Shown: in pieces, positions 1-4,576 of the stretch | Numbering within the stretch: position 1 is the first letter of the stretch | Layout of the letters: the number at the start of each line of letters is the position of its first letter | Source of the DNA: Chloroflexota bacterium | GTDB lineage: Bacteria > Chloroflexota > Limnocylindria > Limnocylindrales > CSP1-4 | Direction of reading: 5' to 3' | Assembly (NCBI GenBank): GCA_021785115.1 | Contig: JAJYGO010000079.1 | Span: forward strand, 5,099 to 10,387 | Length of the DNA stretch: 5,289 nt | Program-made: the position numbers and the translations under genes | The notes under the pieces: generated by a model | What the model was told of the DNA's origin: nothing | Databases searched by the model: none | Seen by the model: the letters and a program-made list of their open reading frames with translations, nothing else

Positions 1-105
1 GGCGATCATCCCGGTCAGCGACTCGTAGACGGGCATCCGGTAGGTCCGGACGTTCAGTGGAATGGCCTCCCGCCGCGTCGGGGCCAGGGTCTGCTCGATC
101 TTCAC
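1..105 (-). CDS. Probable GntR-family transcriptional regulator, N-terminal fragment
   Basis: Reading the minus strand from a GTG at 105-103 gives 35 uninterrupted codons that run off the left edge. Residues 26-35 read VYESLTGMIA, which resembles the first helix of GntR winged helix-turn-helix domains (usual pattern V-Y-x-x-L-x-x-x-I, then a Gly/Pro turn). A 25-residue polar N-terminal tail before that helix is also normal for FadR/FCD-type members. An AGG at 113-111 lies 5 bases before the GTG at 105; a second GTG at 111-109 is the alternative start. The gene is divergent to the operon that begins at 433, the usual place for a local regulator sensing a pathway intermediate. The recognition helix, wing and ligand-binding domain lie outside the window, so the family call rests on one helix and the subfamily is unknown. 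Confidence 0.5.
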   Translation of the reverse strand, partial: MKIEQTLAPTRREAIPLNVRTYRMPVYESLTGMIA

Positions 106-215
106 GCGCACCTGCCGGCTGATGGTCTGGGCTGGGCCAACGGCCCAAGGATACCCCGCGCGCGGCGACCGATCGCTCGCGCGACCCGTCACGGCCCGGG
201 ACTGTGACCGCCCCT

Positions 216-232
216 CCCGGCGGATCGCCGGG
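216..232. repeat. Perfect inverted repeat, 7-bp arms
   Basis: CCCGGCG (216-222) and CGCCGGG (226-232) are exact reverse complements around a 3-base GAT centre. As DNA it could be a dimeric operator; as RNA it would be a short, very stable hairpin. There is no T-run on either side, so it does not look like an intrinsic terminator. GC-rich DNA produces such palindromes by chance fairly often, so function is unproven. Confidence 0.45.
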
Positions 233-248
233 CCACCTCGACCGCCCC

Positions 249-262
249 GATCGCGGGCGATC
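249..262. repeat. Inverted repeat GATCGC-GG-GCGATC
   Basis: Exact 6-bp arms (249-254 and 257-262) surround a 2-bp spacer. It lies 16 bp after the repeat at 216-232, inside the divergent control region. The dimensions suit a dimeric helix-turn-helix protein, but no protein can be assigned to it. Confidence 0.35.
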
Positions 263-278
263 ACGGAGCGACACGCGC

Positions 279-299
279 CGGGAGGAGGCCCGCCTCCCG
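279..299. repeat. Inverted repeat, 7-bp arms with 7-bp loop
   Basis: CGGGAGG (279-285) and CCTCCCG (293-299) are exact reverse complements with a 7-base centre. It ends about 10 bp before the AT-rich patch that may carry a -10 element, so a protein bound here could affect RNA polymerase access. The GGAGGAGG within it resembles a ribosome binding sequence, but no start codon of a credible gene follows. Confidence 0.35.
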
Positions 300-333
300 T
301 TGCGAGGCGTATGATATATGAAGTATCGTTGTT
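300..333 (+). promoter_or_regulatory. Candidate promoter in AT-rich patch
   Basis: Bases 309-333 are the only clearly AT-rich stretch in the intergenic region. TATGAT at 310-315 matches five of six positions of a sigma-70 -10 box, but no good -35 lies 16-18 bp upstream of it. Alternatively TTGCGA (300-305) and TATCGT (324-329), 18 bp apart, form a weak -35/-10 pair with four of six matches each. Either would give a leader of roughly 95-110 bases before the GTG at 433. The patch also holds an imperfect inverted repeat, GATA-N7-TATC (313-327), and GTATGAT/GTATCGT copies 14 bp apart (309 and 323). The minus-strand promoter may overlap here. Low certainty on exact elements. Confidence 0.35.
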
Positions 334-335
334 CG

Positions 336-347
336 GGATCTCGATCC
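336..347. repeat. Short inverted repeat GGATC-TC-GATCC
   Basis: Two exact 5-bp arms with a 2-bp spacer sit immediately downstream of the AT-rich candidate promoter, near where transcription toward the operon could begin. The position would suit a repressor site. The arms are short and the repeat could be chance. Confidence 0.25.
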
Positions 348-421
348 TGCCCGCTCGTCGACGAACGATCGGCACGACGGTTCGGCGGTCCCGCGAGGCG
401 ATGACCGTGCGGTTGCACCCA

Positions 422-429
422 TAGGAGGT
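422..429 (+). promoter_or_regulatory. Ribosome binding site fixing the GTG start at 433
   Basis: TAGGAGGT is a near-complete match to the 16S rRNA anti-Shine-Dalgarno. Its AGGAGG core ends 4 bases before the GTG at 433, slightly close but workable. It supports the GTG over the in-frame ATG at 448, which would remove the first strand of the lipoyl domain. Confidence 0.75.
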
Positions 430-432
430 AGC

Positions 433-1584
433 GTGAAAGCGGTCGTGATGCCGGCGCTCGGCGTGGCCATGAGCGAGGGACTCCTGCTCAGCTGGCTGAA
501 GGTGCCGGGCGACGTCGTCGCCGAGGGCGACGCGATCGCCGAGATCGAGACCGACAAGTCGACGGTCGACGTCACCAGTCCTGCCGCGGGCACGATCGGC
601 GAGCTCCTCGTCGAACCCGGGGCCGTCGTCCCAGTCGGGACAGCGCTCACCCACATCCTGGAGCCCGGCGACGAGGCCGGTGCCGACGCGCCGGGCGCGG
701 GCGGGGCACCGTCCGCGGCCGCGGGGTCCGACGCCGGTGCGGCCCCCGGCCCATCGGGCCCGACCCCGTCGTCGGCGGCTCCGGTCGCCGGAGGCCCCGG
801 AGCGCGGATGCCGAACCGCCTCAGCCCTCGCGAGCGCCGGATGGCGCGCGAGGCCGCGGAGCGCGGTGCCGGACCCGCGACCGGGGTGCCCGCGACCCCT
901 GGAGCCGTGGGCGGTCCCGCGGCCGGGCCCGCGCCCGCCGTCGTGCCGGGGAAGCACCGCGACCTGATCGCCGCGAAGGTCTCCGAGTCCTGGCGGACCA
1001 TCCCGCACTTCGCCGTCACACGCGAGGTCGACGCGGAAGCCATGGTCGGGGTGCGCGAGGGCTGGAGCGGCCCCGGAGAGCGGCCGAGCTTCACTGACCT
1101 GATGGTCCGGGCCCTAGCGATCGCGCTGCGCGAGGCCGGCGAGGCCGCACCCGTCGACGTGGGGCTTGCGGTGGCCACGCCACAGGGCGTCGCCATCCCC
1201 GTCATCCGCGGGGTGCTTGCTCTCGACCTTGCGGGCATCCGCCAGGCACGCGAGGCGGCCGTCGCCCGGGCCCGTGCAGGGCGCCTGACCCCTGACGACC
1301 TCGCGAACCCGCCACGGTCGACGCTCTCCAACCTCGGTGCGCAGGGCATCGACAGCTTCACCGGGGTCATCGCACTCGGCCAGGGGAGCCTGCTCACGGT
1401 CGGTCGCGTGGCCGCCCGCCCGTACGTCGCCGGCCGCGGGATCGCGGTGCGCGACAGCTTCATCGCCACCCTCAATGTCGACCATCGGACCTTCGATGGC
1501 GACGATGCGGCCCGGCTGCTTCTCTCATTCGTCTCTGCCGTGGAAGACGCCGTGCGTCTCGAGAAGGAGGTCGTCCTCGCATGA
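433..1584 (+). CDS. Lipoyl-dependent 2-oxoacid dehydrogenase E2 acyltransferase (compact)
   Basis: This 383-residue cytosolic protein transfers the acyl group from E1-bound thiamine diphosphate to CoA through a swinging lipoyl arm. Residues 1-77 form one lipoyl domain with the lipoylation lysine K42 in the motif ETDKSTVDV. Residues 78-125 are an Ala/Gly/Pro-rich flexible linker. Residues 129-144 (LSPRERRMAREAAERG after R129) recall the first helix of a peripheral subunit-binding domain, but the expected G-T-G-P-x-G-R-I-x-x-x-D half is missing. The catalytic domain runs from about 174: SESWRTIPHF (184-193), VATPQGVAIPVIR, SNLGAQGID (299-307), and the active-site motif H351-R-T-F-D355-G. It is shorter than usual: between R233 and V243 the normal stretch of some 25 residues is cut to about nine. 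The GTG start is backed by the Shine-Dalgarno at 422-429. It is the first gene of the operon and overlaps E1 alpha by 4 bp. Family certain; substrate (pyruvate, branched 2-oxoacid, acetoin) unknown. Confidence 0.93.
   Translation: MKAVVMPALGVAMSEGLLLSWLKVPGDVVAEGDAIAEIETDKSTVDVTSPAAGTIGELLVEPGAVVPVGTALTHILEPGDEAGADAPGAGGAPSAAAGSDAGAAPGPSGPTPSSAAPVAGGPGARMPNRLSPRERRMAREAAERGAGPATGVPATPGAVGGPAAGPAPAVVPGKHRDLIAAKVSESWRTIPHFAVTREVDAEAMVGVREGWSGPGERPSFTDLMVRALAIALREAGEAAPVDVGLAVATPQGVAIPVIRGVLALDLAGIRQAREAAVARARAGRLTPDDLANPPRSTLSNLGAQGIDSFTGVIALGQGSLLTVGRVAARPYVAGRGIAVRDSFIATLNVDHRTFDGDDAARLLLSFVSAVEDAVRLEKEVVLA
1564..1571 (+). promoter_or_regulatory. Ribosome binding site for E1 alpha, inside the E2 gene
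   Basis: AAGGAGGT, a full-strength Shine-Dalgarno, lies in the last codons of the E2 gene, 9 bases before the ATG at 1581. It supports that start and implies independent loading of ribosomes in addition to coupling through the ATGA overlap. Confidence 0.7.
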
Positions 1585-2627
1585 CCACTGTCCCCGCGTC
1601 GGGACGACCGACGCGTGAGTTCCTCCCGATCGATGTCGGCGGCATCGACGCCGATCGTATGCGCGCGTGGCTCGCGCAGATGCTCCTGATCCGTGAGTTC
1701 GAGTCGACTCTCGATGCGCTCTCGATCAGCGGGAAGATTCCCGGTGGTCTGCACCTTTCCCTCGGCCAGGAGGCAGTCGCGGTCGGCGTGGCGGCGGCGC
1801 TCGAGCCGCAGGACCTCGTCGCCTGCTCGCACCGCTCCCACCACCACGCTCTCGCCAAGGGCCTGGCGCCGCGGTCCGTCATGGCCGAGCTCTTCGGCAA
1901 GGCGACCGGCTGCCGCGGCGGTCGCGGCGGCAGCATGCACCTCGCAGACCTCTCGATCGGCTTCCTCGGCGGGAACGGGATCGTCGGGGCCGGTGTCGGC
2001 GTCGCGATGGGCGCGGCCCTCGGGGCCCACCTGCGCGGTCTCGACCAGGTCGCGGTCGGCTTCTTCGGGGACGGCGGCGCGAACACCGGCCGGACTTGGG
2101 AGGTCATCAACATCGCGTCGGTCTGGAAGCTGCCGCTGATCGTCGTCTGCGAGAACAACCAGTACGCAGTGGAGACCGCCACGGTGAAGCTCACGGGCGG
2201 CGGGTCCATCTCGCGCCGCGCCGAGGGCTTCGGCCTGCCGGTCCTGACGGTCGACGGGCAGGACATCGCGGCGATGTACCGGGCGGCGCGGTCGGCGCGG
2301 GAGCGCGCGGCCCGCGGCGAGGGCCCGACATTCATCGAGGCGGTGACCTACCGCTACGAGGGCCACAGCACGGGCCAGATCATCAACTACCGCACGGCCG
2401 ACGAGGTCGCCGAGTGGCGCGACACCAAGGATCCGGTCGCGCGCCTGCGGCTCGCCCTCCAGACGACCGGCGCGCTCCCCGACGCTGGGTACGACGATTC
2501 GGTGGCGACGGCACGGGCCACCGTGCAGGACGCGATCGCGTTCGCCGACGCGTCGCCGCTGCCGGACCCGGGCGATGCCACGCGTGACGTGACGGCGATC
2601 GAGCTTGGACTGGGGAACGTGCGATGA
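1581..2627 (+). CDS. 2-oxoacid (or acetoin) dehydrogenase E1 component, alpha subunit
   Basis: The 348-residue alpha subunit of a heterotetrameric E1 binds thiamine diphosphate together with the beta subunit and decarboxylates a 2-oxoacid (or cleaves acetoin), passing the acyl unit to the E2 lipoyl group. Visible family motifs: GGLHLSLGQEAVAVG (55-69), the HR-x-HHHALAKG segment (84-94), GRGGSMHL (114-121), and the thiamine diphosphate motif from G163-D-G165 to N192-N193, ending in VVCENNQYAVET. Length is normal for PDH/acetoin-type alpha subunits. The loop near 257-271 reads YRYEGHSTGQIINYR; the usual HS-x-S/T-D-P is not there, which is unusual. The ATG at 1581 overlaps the E2 stop (ATGA), and the stop overlaps the E1 beta start in the same way. 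Pyruvate, branched-chain and acetoin enzymes cannot be separated by eye, so no gene symbol is given. Confidence 0.92.
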   Translation: MTTVPASGRPTREFLPIDVGGIDADRMRAWLAQMLLIREFESTLDALSISGKIPGGLHLSLGQEAVAVGVAAALEPQDLVACSHRSHHHALAKGLAPRSVMAELFGKATGCRGGRGGSMHLADLSIGFLGGNGIVGAGVGVAMGAALGAHLRGLDQVAVGFFGDGGANTGRTWEVINIASVWKLPLIVVCENNQYAVETATVKLTGGGSISRRAEGFGLPVLTVDGQDIAAMYRAARSARERAARGEGPTFIEAVTYRYEGHSTGQIINYRTADEVAEWRDTKDPVARLRLALQTTGALPDAGYDDSVATARATVQDAIAFADASPLPDPGDATRDVTAIELGLGNVR

Positions 2628-3601
2628 CCCCCGTGACCTACTCCCAGGCGTTCGCCCAGGGGATGCGCGAGGAGATGACGCGCGACGAGCGGATCTTCGT
2701 CCTCGGGACGGACCTGCTCGACCGGGGCGGCCATTTCGGACAGGTGCTCGGCCTCGGCAAGGAGTTCGGTGCCGAGCGCGTCCGCGACATGCCGATCTCC
2801 GAGGCCGCGATGGTCGCCGCCGGGGTCGGTGCCGCCCTGAACGGCATGCGGCCGGTGGTGGACCTCAACTTCATCGACTTCGCGTTCGGGGCGATGGACG
2901 AGATCGTCAACCAGGCCGCCAAGCTGCGCTACATGTTCGGGACGCCCATCCCGCTGGTGATTCGGGGGACGTCGGGCGTGGCGCTGTATGCCGCCCAGCA
3001 CAACAACAGCCTCGAGTCGGTGTTCGCCCACATGCCCGGCCTGCTCGTCGCCACCCCGGCCACGCCGGCCGACGCGAAGGGGCTCCTCAAGTCGGCGCTC
3101 CGTGGCGGCGACCCGGTCATGTTCATGATGCACAAGAGGCTCAGCGGGACGCGCGGAGAGGTCGGCGGGCCGGAGGACCTCGTGCCCCTCGGGCAGGCGG
3201 CGATCCGGCGGACGGGCGGCGATGTCACGGTCGTCACGTACAGCCAGATGGTCTTCAAGGCGCTCGAGGCCGCGACGGCGCTCGCGGCCGACGGGATCGA
3301 GGCAGAGGTCATCGACCTGCGGACCGTGATGCCGCTCGACTTCCCGACGGTCTTCGAGTCGGTCCGCAAGACGGGCCGCCTCGTGTCGGTGACCGAGGAG
3401 CCCGCATTCGCGAGCGTCGCTTCGGAGGTCGCCGCGCGGACGCAGGAGGCGGTCTTCGACTGGCTGGCCGGCCCCGTGGTCGTCCTCGGCGCGAAGCACG
3501 CGCCGATCGCCCACGCCCCGGTGCTGTTCGAGTCCGTCCTGCCGCAGGCGGCCGACATCGAGCGGGTGGCCCGCGAGCTCGTGGGGCGGGCCGAGTCATG
3601 A
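2624..3601 (+). CDS. 2-oxoacid (or acetoin) dehydrogenase E1 component, beta subunit
   Basis: This 325-residue protein is the beta half of E1, made of a pyrimidine-binding domain and a transketolase C-terminal domain. It pairs with the alpha subunit encoded just upstream. Motifs: RVRDMPISEAAMVAAGVGAA (52-71), with E60 as the glutamate that activates the thiamine aminopyrimidine; DEIVNQAAKLRYMFG (92-106); AQHNNSLE (124-131), with H126 in the usual active-site histidine position; PGLLVATPATPADAKGLL (138-155); and EVIDLRTVMPLD near 225-236. Several positions depart from the common pattern: GTDLL instead of GEDV, HNNS instead of HSQS, and FMMHK instead of FxEHK. Length is normal. The ATG at 2624 overlaps the alpha stop; the upstream GGGGA (2612-2616) is only a weak ribosome site, so coupling probably drives translation. 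No frameshift seen. Confidence 0.92.
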   Translation: MTPVTYSQAFAQGMREEMTRDERIFVLGTDLLDRGGHFGQVLGLGKEFGAERVRDMPISEAAMVAAGVGAALNGMRPVVDLNFIDFAFGAMDEIVNQAAKLRYMFGTPIPLVIRGTSGVALYAAQHNNSLESVFAHMPGLLVATPATPADAKGLLKSALRGGDPVMFMMHKRLSGTRGEVGGPEDLVPLGQAAIRRTGGDVTVVTYSQMVFKALEAATALAADGIEAEVIDLRTVMPLDFPTVFESVRKTGRLVSVTEEPAFASVASEVAARTQEAVFDWLAGPVVVLGAKHAPIAHAPVLFESVLPQAADIERVARELVGRAES

Positions 3602-4575
3602 CCCCCCTGCTCGTGATCGCCCAGGGCACGCTTCCGGACGCGGCGGTCGAGGAGGCGCACCTCGCCGGCCGGGCCACCGTCCGGTTCACCAGGCTCGACA
3701 CCCCGGAGCAGGTCCGGGACGCGACACGCGACGCGCAGGCGGTCATCGTGACGACGCATCCGATCACCGCGGCGCACATCGCCGCCCTCGGAGACCAGGT
3801 GCGCGTGATCGGCCGGGCCGGCACCGGGCTCGACGCGATCGACCTCGAGACCGCCCGGGCCAAGGGTCTGATCGTCTACCACACCCCCGACTACGCCACG
3901 GTCGAGGTCGCGACCCATGCCCTGGCCCTGATCCTGGCCGTCCACCGGCGCATCGTCGACGCCGACCGGCAGGCGCGCGTGGACTGGGCCGGCTGGCGCT
4001 CGATCGGTCCGATCCCACCGCTTGACGAGCTGACGGCCGGGGTCGTCGGGACCGGCCGGATCGGGCGGGCGGTCATCGACCGCCTTCGCCCGTTCGTGGC
4101 GCGGATCGTCACCTACGATCCGTACGCGCCGGCGACACCGGACGGCGCGGAGCGTGTCGACTCCCTCGACGAGATCCTCCGCCGCTCGAACATCGTGACG
4201 CTCCACATGCCGCTGTCGCCGGCGACGCGCGGGATCATCGGCGCCCGCGAGCTCGCGCTCCTCCCGCCCGGCGCCGTCATCGTGAACGTCTCGCGCGGCG
4301 GGCTGATCAACGAGTCCGATCTCTGCGCCGCCCTCGAGACCGGCCGACTCGGCGGCGCCGGGCTCGATGTGCTGTCATCCGAGCCCGTTCGGGCCGACAA
4401 CCCGATCCTCGCGGCCCCGCGGCTCGTCCTCTCACCGCACTTGGGGTGGTACTCGAGCGCGTCGGAGCGCCGGGTCCGGACTCAGGTCGTCGATGGCGTC
4501 CTGGCGTGTCTCGAAGGGGCCGCCCCGGCCTCGGGCCGGATCGCGGTCGACCCCAGGAGCCCGGAGGTTCGCTGA
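3598..4575 (+). CDS. NAD-dependent D-2-hydroxyacid dehydrogenase, CtBP-like
   Basis: This 325-residue cytosolic oxidoreductase would interconvert a D-2-hydroxyacid and a 2-oxoacid using NAD(H). It has the full family signature: substrate-domain motif RAGTGLDAID (73-82), Rossmann motif G151-T-G153-R-I-G156 with D174 at the end of the second strand (favouring NAD over NADP), NVSRGGLI (230-237) with catalytic R233, LDVLSSEP with E262, and SPHLGWYS (279-286) with the acid/base H281. The TPDYATVEVATHALAL segment (96-111) and the PHxxWYS ending resemble the CtBP/phosphoglycerate-dehydrogenase-like subgroup more than D-lactate dehydrogenases. The ATG at 3598 overlaps the E1 beta stop (ATGA); the frame stays open further upstream, but that part lies inside E1 beta and is a shadow. 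In this operon it probably supplies or removes the 2-oxoacid used by E1. The exact substrate is unknown. Confidence 0.9.
   Translation: MTPLLVIAQGTLPDAAVEEAHLAGRATVRFTRLDTPEQVRDATRDAQAVIVTTHPITAAHIAALGDQVRVIGRAGTGLDAIDLETARAKGLIVYHTPDYATVEVATHALALILAVHRRIVDADRQARVDWAGWRSIGPIPPLDELTAGVVGTGRIGRAVIDRLRPFVARIVTYDPYAPATPDGAERVDSLDEILRRSNIVTLHMPLSPATRGIIGARELALLPPGAVIVNVSRGGLINESDLCAALETGRLGGAGLDVLSSEPVRADNPILAAPRLVLSPHLGWYSSASERRVRTQVVDGVLACLEGAAPASGRIAVDPRSPEVR
4563..4568 (+). promoter_or_regulatory. Ribosome binding site for the FAH-family gene
   Basis: GGAGGT sits in the last codons of the dehydrogenase gene, 8 bases before the ATG at 4577. It supports that start codon. Confidence 0.65.
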
Positions 4576-4576
4576 G

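Larger units (their letters stand above)
106..432. promoter_or_regulatory. Divergent intergenic control region
   Basis: This 327-bp stretch separates the probable regulator gene from the first operon gene and should hold the promoters of both. I see no convincing gene in it: the plus-strand frame open from 62 to 424 has arginine/proline-rich composition typical of a GC-rich shadow. It does contain four inverted repeats (216-232, 249-262, 279-299, 336-347) and a single AT-rich patch (309-333) in otherwise very GC-rich DNA. These are candidates for operators and promoter elements. No operator consensus could be matched with confidence. Confidence 0.6.

Noticed and set aside
216..232. Rho-independent terminator for the minus-strand or an upstream gene
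   Set aside because: The hairpin arms are good but there is no T-tract on either side, and it lies upstream of both divergent genes rather than after one.
62..424. Plus-strand open frame of 120 codons in the upstream region
   Set aside because: Its start overlaps the probable GntR frame on the other strand, it has no good ribosome site, and its composition is shadow-like. Its stop overlapping the E2 ribosome site looks accidental.
790..967. Frameshift as the cause of the missing E2 subunit-binding domain half
   Set aside because: I checked the alternative plus-strand frame over this stretch for the G-T-G-x-x-G-R-I-x-x-x-D pattern and did not find it. The main frame stays open into an intact catalytic domain.
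261..2366. Very long minus-strand open frame of 701 codons opposite E2 and E1 alpha
   Set aside because: It lies antisense to two genes with complete family motifs. Its composition (Arg, Ala, Pro, Ser runs) is typical of shadows in GC-rich DNA, and no domain is recognisable.
2605..3597. In-frame upstream extension of the dehydrogenase that would make a 656-residue fusion
   Set aside because: The extension runs through E1 beta in another frame and is Arg/Gly/Asp-rich without domains. The family's N-terminus begins at the ATG at 3598.
1581..3601. Naming the E1 pair as acetoin dehydrogenase (acoA/acoB) or pyruvate dehydrogenase (pdhA/pdhB)
   Set aside because: The families share the visible motifs, the substitutions are unusual, and neither E3 nor acetoin-specific neighbours are present. 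A symbol would overstate the evidence.
2387..4206. Minus-strand open frames opposite E1 beta and the dehydrogenase
   Set aside because: Low-complexity translations with no motifs, mirroring the codon bias of the true plus-strand genes.
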